A DNA stretch of 18,723 nt from Syntrophaceae bacterium UBA5619 (GTDB lineage Bacteria; Desulfobacterota; Syntrophia; Syntrophales; UBA5619), in contig DIKL01000105.1 of assembly GCA_002424545.1 (NCBI GenBank), positions 1 to 18,723 on the forward strand, written 5' to 3'. A program made the translations under genes and the position numbers. The notes under the pieces are model-generated. The model did not search any database and was not told the DNA's origin. It saw nothing but the letters and a program-made list of their open reading frames with translations. The number at the start of each line of letters is the position of its first letter. Position 1 is the first letter of the stretch. This document shows, in pieces, positions 1-6,813 of this stretch.

Positions 1-2
1 TC

Positions 3-974
3 CGCACGGAGCATATGTTCTACGGCGAGGGCTCCGATCAACCCCTCTTCTGCCTGCGCAAGATGATCCTCAGCAAGACCGCCGAGGAACGAAAAGCCGC
101 GCTGGATGAGCTCTTTCCGTTTATCAAGAGTTCGCTGAAGGGGACGATGGAGGCCATGGAGGGGTTCCCGGTAACGATCCGACTCCTCGATCCGCCCCTC
201 CACGAGTTTGTGCCGCAAGGCGCGGAGAAGCAGGCGGAACTGGCCCGGGCGCTGGGAATCGAGGTCGAGGAGATCCAGAAACGGGGCGAAACCCTGCATG
301 AGTCCAACCCGATGATGGGCCACCGCGGCATCCGGCTGGGGATCACCTACCCGGAGGTGAGCGAGATGCAGATCCGCGCGATCTTCGAGTGCGCCGCCGA
401 ACTGATCAAGGCCGGCAAACGGTGCACGCCGGAGATCATGGTCCCCGTCACCTGCGACGTTTCCGAACTGGAGTTCACCCGGAAAATCGTGGAGCGCGTC
501 CACACCGAGGTGCTCAATCGCTTCGGCCTCGCGGGCCTGGCCGGCCTCGAGTACAAGTACGGTACGATGATCGAAATCCCGCGCGCCGCGCTTCTCGCCG
601 ACCGCATGGCCGAAAGTTCGATGTTCTTCTCGTTCGGAACCAATGATCTGACCCAGTTGACCTACGGCTTCAGCCGCGACGACATCGGCGGGTTCATGAA
701 TGATTATCTTGACCTGAAACTGCTCCCCTCGGATCCGTTCCAGACCATCGATCAGGACGGCGTCGGCCAGCTCATCACGATGGCCGTCAAGAAGGGCCGC
801 GCCACCCGCCCGGAACTCAAGGTGGGCATCTGCGGCGAGCAGGGCGGCGACCCCGCCTCGGTCGATTTCTGTTACAAAAACGGCCTGACCTACGTGAGCT
901 GCTCACCGTTCCGCGTGCCGATTGCGCGGCTCGCGGCGGCCCAGGCGGCGATCAAGGCCGCAATAGAAAACTAA
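3..974 (+). CDS. ppdK: Pyruvate, phosphate dikinase, C-terminal part (5' end outside window)
   Basis: Catalyses reversible interconversion of pyruvate + ATP + Pi with PEP + AMP + PPi in the cytoplasm. The open frame runs in from the left edge (first full codon at 3, reading R-T-E-H-M), so about 323 residues of the PEP/pyruvate-binding TIM-barrel domain are visible; the full protein is usually about 880-900 residues, and the swivelling His domain and ATP-grasp domain lie upstream. Visible hallmarks are the FGTNDLTQ motif, the GICGEQGG motif with the catalytic Cys (codon 831-833), and the terminal SCSPFRVPIARLAAAQ motif. The distance from that Cys to the C-terminus (46 residues) fits the family. 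The ATG at 15 is internal, not a start. The gene converges with the minus-strand block, sharing a hairpin terminator. No defect is seen in the visible part. Confidence 0.97.
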   Translation, partial: RTEHMFYGEGSDQPLFCLRKMILSKTAEERKAALDELFPFIKSSLKGTMEAMEGFPVTIRLLDPPLHEFVPQGAEKQAELARALGIEVEEIQKRGETLHESNPMMGHRGIRLGITYPEVSEMQIRAIFECAAELIKAGKRCTPEIMVPVTCDVSELEFTRKIVERVHTEVLNRFGLAGLAGLEYKYGTMIEIPRAALLADRMAESSMFFSFGTNDLTQLTYGFSRDDIGGFMNDYLDLKLLPSDPFQTIDQDGVGQLITMAVKKGRATRPELKVGICGEQGGDPASVDFCYKNGLTYVSCSPFRVPIARLAAAQAAIKAAIEN

Positions 975-976
975 AA

Positions 977-1020
977 CGCCCCCCCGCGCCATCCGGCAGG
1001 ACGACGCGGGGGAGCGCCTT
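977..1020. terminator. Convergent hairpin terminator between ppdK and the SDR gene
   Basis: An 8-bp perfect GC stem (981-988 pairs with 1005-1012, cccccgcg/cgcggggg) with an outer 3-bp extension lies 6 nt after the ppdK stop. Read on the minus strand it is followed by GTTTTAGTTTT, a good U-tract, so it should end the long minus-strand operon. Read on the plus strand the tail is only weakly T-rich, so termination of ppdK is less certain. Confidence 0.75.
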
Positions 1021-1074
1021 CTCGAAGAAGCTGCTTTTGGGCAACGCGCTTCCGAGGGTAAAAGATCGGGATCA

Positions 1075-1929
1075 TCAGCGATAGGTCTTGACAATGCCGC
1101 CGTCGTAGAGCAGATCTCCGCCGATCAGGAAACGGCTGTGCTGTGAAAAGCCGAAGACGAAGAGGTTTGCCGCCTCGATGGGAGTCATCATCTCCTTGAT
1201 CCGCGATTTACCCAACATGACGTCCCGGACGACGGCCTCGGGGGTGATCCCTCGTTGTTCCGCCTGGGAGGGAATCTGTTTGAGCGCCAACGGCGTTGAA
1301 ATGAAGCCGGTGCTGATCGAGAAGGAGCGGATCTTCCCGTCGCCTTCCGCCGCGATGGACTGGGTTAGACCGCGCAGGCCGAATTTGACGATGTTGTAGA
1401 CCGGCTTGTTGATTGTCGTGATGTGCGCATGGATCGATGCCATGTTCCCGACGGCGCCGATGCCGTCCCGACTCTTTCGGATGTGAGGGATAACGAGCTT
1501 TGCCAGACAAAAGGGCGCCCGGAGCATAATCGCCTGCATCAGGTCGTATTTTGCCATCGGGAAATTCTCGATGGCGTCGATATGCTGTATCCCGGCGATG
1601 TTGGCGAGAAATTTGATAGCGCCCAGTTTTGCCGCCTGTGCGACGCAGGCCTCCATCTGTTCGTCGCGAGTCAGATCGACTCTACAGAACTGCGCGTGGC
1701 CGCCGAGCTTTTGGGCCATCTTCACGGTGGCCTCGCCGCCTGCCTCGTCGACATCCGCGCAGAGGACCTTCACACCGTTGGCGGCCATCGCGAGGGTCGT
1801 TGCCCGGCCGATGCCGCTGGCCGCCCCCGTGACGATGCAGACATTCGCCGGCTTGAAGTGCCCATCCTCCAGAATCAGCACATCCTTCTTCCGGATGACC
1901 GGTTCCCGCAGATCCACTTTTCCTTTCAT
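1075..1929 (-). CDS. 3-hydroxybutyrate dehydrogenase-like SDR oxidoreductase
   Basis: A 284-residue classical short-chain dehydrogenase, probably NAD(H)-dependent and cytoplasmic. The Rossmann motif TGAASGIG is at 34-41, the N of the NNAG-type motif (here NIAG) at 110, catalytic S165, and Y178-x3-K182. Beyond the SDR core, residues known to hold the substrate in Pseudomonas D-3-hydroxybutyrate dehydrogenase have clear counterparts: Q115 (in AGIQH), S165, H167, K175, Y178 and a Q in the LKQIP segment at 218, followed by the typical SQAEQRGIT. This makes oxidation of 3-hydroxybutyrate or a close 3-hydroxy acid the best guess. Oddities are a roughly 27-residue N-terminal extension before the Rossmann strand and STGF replacing the usual CPG(Y/F). 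Start ATG at 1929 with AAAGGTG upstream. It is the last gene of the minus-strand operon, 42 nt after the preceding dehydrogenase gene. Confidence 0.85.
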   Translation of the reverse strand: MKGKVDLREPVIRKKDVLILEDGHFKPANVCIVTGAASGIGRATTLAMAANGVKVLCADVDEAGGEATVKMAQKLGGHAQFCRVDLTRDEQMEACVAQAAKLGAIKFLANIAGIQHIDAIENFPMAKYDLMQAIMLRAPFCLAKLVIPHIRKSRDGIGAVGNMASIHAHITTINKPVYNIVKFGLRGLTQSIAAEGDGKIRSFSISTGFISTPLALKQIPSQAEQRGITPEAVVRDVMLGKSRIKEMMTPIEAANLFVFGFSQHSRFLIGGDLLYDGGIVKTYR

Positions 1930-1971
1930 GCTGTCACCTTTATGGGATGAAGATGTCGGATGATCTGAGCG

Positions 1972-2925
1972 TTATGCTTCTTTTACGTGAATGACCTTCA
2001 GCAGGCCGACGATTTTCTCGTCCCGCCAGCGTGCGATTTCGACGGCGTTTTTGCCGTGCATCGCTTCCCGAACCCCCTCCACGAGAATGCGTTTGGAATC
2101 CTCCGAGATCTCGCTCCAGGTTGCCATCTCTCGCCAGTAGGTTCCGAAGGCCTTGCCGATGTGATCGATGAAATAGCCGTACCCCCCTTCGCCGCCGCCA
2201 AGGTGATAGATCATGTGTTGCCCCATGAGCGCATAGCGGATGCCGGGACCGGCGCAGAGGGCTTTGTCGACATCCTCAACCGTTGCGGCGCCCTTCAAGA
2301 CCAGGTCGATTGCCTCGCGCCAGATGGCGGCCGCCAGGCGATTGGCGATGTGGCCGGGGATCTCCTTCTTCAGTACGACGGGGATTTTGCCCAGACCCTC
2401 GAAAAATTTCTTGATTTGATCCACGACGGCGGGCGCCGTCTTTTTACCCGGCACGAGTTCCACCAGCGGTACGAGATGCGGCGGGTTGAATGGATGGGCG
2501 ATGAGGCAGCGCTCAGGGCGTTTGGCGGATTCCTGGATCACGGACATCAGCAGCCCTGAAGACGAGCTGGCCAGGACGGTTTCCGGCGCCGCCAGGCGGT
2601 CCATCTCGGAGAAGACCTTTGCCTTGACCTCATAGTTTTCCGCCGTCGACTCTTGGATGTAATCGGCGCCGTCGACCAGCGCCGCCATGCTTTCCGCGGA
2701 AACGATGTTCCTCTTTAGGGTTGAAAGCCGCTCCCTCTCCACGAGTCCGTACTCGACGAGGTCATCCAGATTGGCGCAGGTCTTGACAATCCCTTTCTCT
2801 TCGGCCGCCCGATCGACATCGTGCACGCGGACCTTCATGCCCTTCGCGGCAAAGAAGGTTGCCCAGCTCGATCCGATCGTTCCGGCGCCCAGAATCCCAA
2901 TCGTCTTAATCCGACAGGAGTCCAT
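1972..2925 (-). CDS. 3-hydroxyacyl-CoA dehydrogenase family protein (lambda-crystallin / L-carnitine dehydrogenase-like)
   Basis: A 317-residue NAD-dependent dehydrogenase of the 3HCDH superfamily. The N-terminal Rossmann domain has GAGTIG at 13-18 followed by SSWA; the signature HPFNPPHLVPLVELVPG begins at H144 (catalytic His) with E156, and N195 lies in the HIANRL segment that opens the C-terminal helical domain. The GPGIR..LMG...YHLGGGEGG stretch at about 226-248 is more like the lambda-crystallin, L-gulonate and L-carnitine dehydrogenase branch than fatty-acid oxidation HBD, so the substrate could be a free 3-hydroxy acid and not a CoA ester (inference). The ATG at 2925 is preceded by GGAGGGG at 8-nt spacing; an in-frame TTG at 2949 sits upstream of this Shine-Dalgarno and is rejected. 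It lies between a USP gene and the HBDH-like SDR, all in one orientation. Confidence 0.9.
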   Translation of the reverse strand: MDSCRIKTIGILGAGTIGSSWATFFAAKGMKVRVHDVDRAAEEKGIVKTCANLDDLVEYGLVERERLSTLKRNIVSAESMAALVDGADYIQESTAENYEVKAKVFSEMDRLAAPETVLASSSSGLLMSVIQESAKRPERCLIAHPFNPPHLVPLVELVPGKKTAPAVVDQIKKFFEGLGKIPVVLKKEIPGHIANRLAAAIWREAIDLVLKGAATVEDVDKALCAGPGIRYALMGQHMIYHLGGGEGGYGYFIDHIGKAFGTYWREMATWSEISEDSKRILVEGVREAMHGKNAVEIARWRDEKIVGLLKVIHVKEA

Positions 2926-2989
2926 GGTTTGTTCCCCTCCGTAAGGCAATCTCTATTTGCTTTCCGGCGGCATTCCGCCTCCGGTACGA

Positions 2990-3508
2990 TCAGATCTCTC
3001 CCAGCGTGATGTCCGTTTCCCCCTTTGGCAGCGGGATGATGTAAACCGGCTTGCGAATGCGGCGGAGAACCCTTTCGGAGACGCTGCCCAGGAAGGTATG
3101 GCTGATGGCCCCTTTGCCGTTGGTTCCCATGATTACGGTGTCGCAATCGAGTTCGTCGGTTCTGTTCAGGATCTCCGAGGCGGGGTCTCCGACGACGACA
3201 TGAATCCCGATCACCCGCTTGAGCGTCTCTGTATCATCGCCGAGCTCCCGCTCGGCAAATTGCTTCAGGCGCTCCTCGATCCGCCGGATGAGATTCTGCT
3301 GCGACTCCTTCCGTCTTTGATCGATTTTGTCCGGATCGATGTGCAACAGCAGCATCGCCTCCGCCGCCGGCGACGGTGTTTCGATGACATGGAGAAGATG
3401 GATCTTCGCATCGTGCTTTCTCGCCGTGTTGACCGCGTAGCGGAACGCATAGGCCGAGTTTTTGCTCAGGTCGGTCGCATACAGGACGTTCTGTATCTTT
3501 GGAATCAT
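2990..3508 (-). CDS. Universal stress protein (UspA family), paralogue 1
   Basis: A 172-residue single-domain UspA protein. It opens with a beta strand followed by the ATDLSKNSAYAF segment and ends with the ATP-binding signature G-x2-G-x9-G-S (GTNGKG...FLGS) and the final strand KPVYIIP, so it should be an ATP-binding member. Start ATG at 3508 with GGGAGGG upstream. It sits directly after the TRAP large permease gene (49-nt gap). USPs encoded beside TRAP operons are known; TeaD of Halomonas binds ATP and modulates the ectoine TRAP transporter TeaABC, so a similar role is plausible here. A close paralogue is at 10524-11039, with the same N-terminal block and the same ITLGEI C-terminus. Confidence 0.92.
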   Translation of the reverse strand: MIPKIQNVLYATDLSKNSAYAFRYAVNTARKHDAKIHLLHVIETPSPAAEAMLLLHIDPDKIDQRRKESQQNLIRRIEERLKQFAERELGDDTETLKRVIGIHVVVGDPASEILNRTDELDCDTVIMGTNGKGAISHTFLGSVSERVLRRIRKPVYIIPLPKGETDITLGEI

Positions 3509-3557
3509 GTTCTTTCCCTCCCTTTTTTATACGGCAATCCCTGGACCCTCGCCTCCG

Positions 3558-4883
3558 CTATTTCCCGAGCATCACGTGGGGCAGCCAGACAACGACCTCC
3601 GGAAACATCGTGCAGATCGCAACCCCGATCGCCTGAAGGGTCAGAAACGGGAGAACGCCGCGGTAGATGTGGCTCAGTTTCACCCCTTCAATCCCGAGTC
3701 CCGACAGGTAAAACAGCGCGTAACCGAACGGCGGGGTCAGGAACGACATCTGCAGGTTGATTGCCAGCATCGCGACGAACCAGAGCATGTCAAAGCCGAG
3801 CTGTTGCGCGACCGGCAGGAAGATCGGGAACGTGATCATCACGATTCCGATCCAGTCGATGAAACAGCCGAGGATGATATAGATGATCATGATCAGGACA
3901 TAGGTACCCCATTTTCCGAGGCCGAGGCCCAGGATCGCATTGACCAGGGCGGTTCCGCCGCCCAGCCCCAGAAAGACGCCGGTGAAACAGGTCGCGCCGA
4001 CGATGATGATGATCACCATCGTGACCGTTCTGGAGGTCTGGTAAAGGCAGTCGGCAAAATTCCGCCAGGTGAGCTTTCCGTAGGCGATCACCATGATGAA
4101 TGCCGCGAAGGCGCCTACGCCGGCTGCCTCGGTCGGCGTGGCGAGACCGAAGAAGATCGCTCCGAGGACGAGGAAGATCAGCGCCAGCGGCGGCACGGCA
4201 TAGCGGAGGGTGTCCTTGATCCGGACGCTCATCGGGATCAGCGCCAGTTCGTCGGCCGGGACCGGAGGTCCGATCTTCGGGTTGACGAAACAGCGGATGG
4301 CAATATAGATCATATAGAGAACGCCGAGTGTGACTCCCGGGACGACGCCCGCCATGAGCAGTTTCCCGGCGGAGAGCGCCCCCTGGTCGGCCATCATGAC
4401 GAGCATGATGCTCGGTGGGATCAGGATCCCCAAGCTCCCGCCGGCGGCCACCAGACCCATCGAGATCTCCTTCTGATATCCGTAACGGATCAGCATCGGC
4501 CCGGCCAGCAGACCCATCGTGACGACCGACGCGCCGACGATCCCCGTGCAGGCCGCAAAGACGATGGAAACTCCGATGACTGCGATTCCCACACCGCCGC
4601 GTATCGGGCCGAGCAGGATCCGCAGCGCCTTGAAGAGCCCGTCCGCGACCCCCGACATCGTCAAAAAGTTTCCCATCAGGATGAAGAGCGTGATCGCAAC
4701 GAGAACGAAATTGTCCATCGTTCCGTAGATTCGGTCCATGAAGATCCCGAAAAACTGCGGCCCGATGAACAGGAATCCGAACATGACGCCGACGCCGCCG
4801 AGGGCGAAGGCCAGCGGATGTCCCATGAAAAAGAAAACCACCAGCGTTACGAACATGCCGATTGCAGCCATTTCTGGACTCAT
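3558..4883 (-). CDS. dctM: TRAP transporter large permease subunit (DctM-like)
   Basis: A 441-residue polytopic inner-membrane protein, with about 11-12 hydrophobic segments, forming the transport channel of a tripartite ATP-independent periplasmic transporter driven by an ion gradient. Typical family features are the PLAFALGG-like first segment, the AACTGIVGASVVTMG stretch, the GGSLGILIPPSIMLV signature and the C-terminal FLTPPFGYALFYL. Length is normal for the family. The start at 4883 is chosen because its ATG overlaps the TGA of the small permease gene (ATGA, 4880-4883) and has GGGGGTGA upstream; the open frame extends 49 codons further, but that part is only the small permease gene read in another frame. 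Translational coupling with dctQ is likely. Confidence 0.95.
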   Translation of the reverse strand: MSPEMAAIGMFVTLVVFFFMGHPLAFALGGVGVMFGFLFIGPQFFGIFMDRIYGTMDNFVLVAITLFILMGNFLTMSGVADGLFKALRILLGPIRGGVGIAVIGVSIVFAACTGIVGASVVTMGLLAGPMLIRYGYQKEISMGLVAAGGSLGILIPPSIMLVMMADQGALSAGKLLMAGVVPGVTLGVLYMIYIAIRCFVNPKIGPPVPADELALIPMSVRIKDTLRYAVPPLALIFLVLGAIFFGLATPTEAAGVGAFAAFIMVIAYGKLTWRNFADCLYQTSRTVTMVIIIIVGATCFTGVFLGLGGGTALVNAILGLGLGKWGTYVLIMIIYIILGCFIDWIGIVMITFPIFLPVAQQLGFDMLWFVAMLAINLQMSFLTPPFGYALFYLSGLGIEGVKLSHIYRGVLPFLTLQAIGVAICTMFPEVVVWLPHVMLGK

Positions 4884-5395
4884 TGGCTCACCCCCTTTTC
4901 CCGGACGAGAACGTCGATGGTCTTGATCACCTCGGAGATCCCCTGCAGCAGCAGCATCGCAGCCGCGATCGGGATGACCGTCTTGATCGGGTAGAGAGGC
5001 GGACCCCAGATGCTCCAGGATTTTTCCCACATCTGCCAGGAGTTGGCCGCATAGGAAACGCCGAAATAAAGCCAGACGAAGATGAACGGGAAGTACATGA
5101 AAAGATAGCAGATCAGCGACAGGATCGCCTGGGTTTTTTTCGGTAGGCGGCCGGAGAACAGATCGACCGTGACATGCGATTTGTACAGCAGGCCGTAGGC
5201 TGCCACGAGCATGAAATGGGCGCCGTAGAAGAAGTTGCTCATCTCAAAGGTCCAGACTGTCGGGCGATCGAACAATCGGGTGACCACCTCATAGACGACC
5301 AGCAACGTCAGCGGGATCATCAGGTAGCTGCAGACGATCCCGGTCCAACGGCTGAAGGCATCAATTTTTTGTGACAAGACAAGCCATGTCTTCAT
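4880..5395 (-). CDS. dctQ: TRAP transporter small permease subunit (DctQ-like)
   Basis: A 171-residue membrane protein with four hydrophobic segments (about residues 17-37, 53-70, 91-112 and 132-152), the normal DctQ topology. It carries the usual YEVVTR, WTFEMSNFFYGAHFML and HVTVDLFSGRLPKK features. It pairs with the large permease to form the membrane part of the TRAP transporter. ATG at 5395 with GAGCGAGG about 8 nt upstream. Its stop overlaps the start of dctM by 4 nt, and it is separated from the binding-protein gene by 81 nt holding a strong hairpin. Confidence 0.93.
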   Translation of the reverse strand: MKTWLVLSQKIDAFSRWTGIVCSYLMIPLTLLVVYEVVTRLFDRPTVWTFEMSNFFYGAHFMLVAAYGLLYKSHVTVDLFSGRLPKKTQAILSLICYLFMYFPFIFVWLYFGVSYAANSWQMWEKSWSIWGPPLYPIKTVIPIAAAMLLLQGISEVIKTIDVLVREKGVSQ

Positions 5396-5425
5396 ATCTG
5401 AAACCTCGCTCTCAAGAAAGTGCGG

Positions 5426-5455
5426 TGGAGCGCCCTATCGCGAACGGGCGCTCCA
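5426..5455 (-). other. Intercistronic hairpin between dctP and dctQ
   Basis: A perfect 10-bp inverted repeat, tggagcgccc and gggcgctcca, surrounds a 10-nt loop in the gap between the binding-protein and small-permease genes. In the minus-strand transcript it follows the dctP stop and is not followed by a real U-run (CCGCACTTTC), so it is more likely an mRNA-stabilising or attenuating element than a full terminator. Such hairpins commonly raise binding-protein expression relative to the membrane subunits. Confidence 0.65.
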
Positions 5456-5476
5456 TTCGATTCGGATCGGTGACCA

Positions 5477-6577
5477 TTACTTCAGGCCGGGAAGTTTCGG
5501 CCAGGAGAATGGGTTCCGTCCCTGAGAAAAGGGTTCCTGCGCCTCACGTGCGATAGCGAAGTCTTTCAGGAACTGGAACATGGAGAGGGCGGCCGTTTGG
5601 TAATCGGGGTTCTTTTTCGCCTCGTCCACGAGATATTCCCAGGCGTACTCCTCGAGCTTCTTGAGCTCGGCATTGGAGAGCTTGAAGATCTGGGAACCGG
5701 CCTTCTGGAAAAGTCCCAGAGCCTCGATGTTGCCGGCCTCATACCAGCTGCTGATGTAGGCGACGTTGGCCTGTGCCGCTTTCTCAACGATCACCTTCAG
5801 GTCCGCCGGGAGCTTTGCCCAGGCGCCCTTGTTGATCATCACGCCGAAGGTGGAGGATGGCTGATGCCAGCCGGGACCGATGTTGTACTTGGTAACCTCG
5901 CCGAAGCCCATCTTCCAGTCGATCGAGGGGCTGCAGAACTCGGCGCCGTCGATCGTCGCCATCTGGAGAGCCTGGTAGATCTCGCCGCCGGAAATCATTA
6001 CCTGTGCGGCTCCCAGTTTCTGGAGGATGTGTCCCTGCGCCTTTCCGGACATTCGAAGTTTCTTCCCCTTGTAGTCGGCCAGCGTCTTGATCGGAACGCG
6101 GGCGCGGATTCCCGATTCCATCGGGCTGACGGATGTGAGGAAGTACATCATGTTGTATTTTCCGAAAAGATCATCAAACACTTTCTTTCCGCCTCCGTGG
6201 TAGTACCAGTTGATGGCGTCATACTGGCACAAGCCCATCGGATAAGAGCCGAGGAGGTCGAAGGCGCTGTTTTTCCCCGCCCAGTAGCTCGGCCAGTCGC
6301 CGCCGCATTCCACGGAGCCCTTGGCGACGGTGTCGAAGACCGCGTTGGCCGGGACCAACTCACCGGCGGGCGAAACGGTGATCTGGAGGCGACCATTGCT
6401 CAGTTCACCGACGAGTTTCGCAAAGTTCTTGTCGCCTTCCAGCAGGTTGATCGCCGGTGTCCAGGTGCTGACCATCTTCCATTTGATCGGTTGGTCAGCA
6501 GCCGCGGCAACGCCGAGGCCGGTGCAGAAAATCATCATCATTGCGATGGCAATCGCGATACCCAATCTTTTTTTCAT
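5477..6577 (-). CDS. dctP: TRAP transporter substrate-binding protein, DctP family (TakP-like layout)
   Basis: A 366-residue periplasmic solute receptor. The Sec signal peptide is clear: MKKR, a hydrophobic core, and an A-A-A cleavage site near residue 27 before DQPIKW. The mature part follows the DctP fold: SPAGELVPANAVFDTVAKG, SYWAGKN, an INWYYHGGG segment, LADYKGKKLRM with the conserved carboxylate-binding Arg, GGEIYQALQMATIDGAE, and PGWHQP. This order closely resembles TakP-type receptors for alpha-keto acids and small hydroxymonocarboxylates, so a short 2- or 3-oxygenated carboxylic acid is the likely ligand; this is inference. ATG at 6577 with a GGGGGGA Shine-Dalgarno. It is first of the three TRAP genes, 236 nt after the acyl-CoA synthetase gene. 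Confidence 0.93.
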   Translation of the reverse strand: MKKRLGIAIAIAMMMIFCTGLGVAAAADQPIKWKMVSTWTPAINLLEGDKNFAKLVGELSNGRLQITVSPAGELVPANAVFDTVAKGSVECGGDWPSYWAGKNSAFDLLGSYPMGLCQYDAINWYYHGGGKKVFDDLFGKYNMMYFLTSVSPMESGIRARVPIKTLADYKGKKLRMSGKAQGHILQKLGAAQVMISGGEIYQALQMATIDGAEFCSPSIDWKMGFGEVTKYNIGPGWHQPSSTFGVMINKGAWAKLPADLKVIVEKAAQANVAYISSWYEAGNIEALGLFQKAGSQIFKLSNAELKKLEEYAWEYLVDEAKKNPDYQTAALSMFQFLKDFAIAREAQEPFSQGRNPFSWPKLPGLK

Positions 6578-6813
6578 AGCATTTTTCCCCCCTGATTTTT
6601 ATGAAAGCAACCGTTACAAACCGATTCTTCGAATCCGATCGCCATGACCGCCGATCGAAGCCTGTCGTTCCTTCCGGTGGTTTTGCCCACCGGGATTCAT
6701 TCGCCCTTTATCCGGCCTCACCTCCTTTGCTTTGGAAATAGTCTGTCCGGCAGATCTCTCGACGACACAAAACGCTTACCTTTGGTTGCGGAGAATGGTT
6801 CGGCCGATTCTCC
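6578..6813 (-). other. 236-nt intergenic gap before the TRAP genes, with two hairpins and an orphan Shine-Dalgarno
   Basis: Every other gap in this operon is below 85 nt. This one contains a 7-bp inverted repeat directly after the ligase stop (6790-6796 with 6807-6813, ggagaat/attctcc), a second 7-bp stem (6674-6680 with 6687-6693, ccggtgg/ccaccgg, 6-nt loop), and a minus-strand AAAGGAGGTGA at 6718-6728 whose AAGGAGGTGA part is fully complementary to the 16S 3' end. The only following ORF is 28 codons (ATG at 6700, TAA ending at 6614). No sigma-54 (GG-N10-GC) match and no convincing sigma-70 promoter was found. Confidence 0.5.

Noticed and set aside
3462..4994. 510-codon open frame on the plus strand
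   Set aside because: Antisense to the TRAP large permease; composition is dominated by D, R, H, E and Q with no motif, typical of the reverse of a hydrophobic GC-rich gene.
4884..5030. 49-codon N-terminal extension of the TRAP large permease
   Set aside because: It is the small permease gene read out of frame; the ATGA overlap at 4880-4883 marks the real start.
6578..6813. Second sigma-54 promoter before dctP
   Set aside because: Every GG in the minus strand of this gap was checked for GC ten bases on; none fits.
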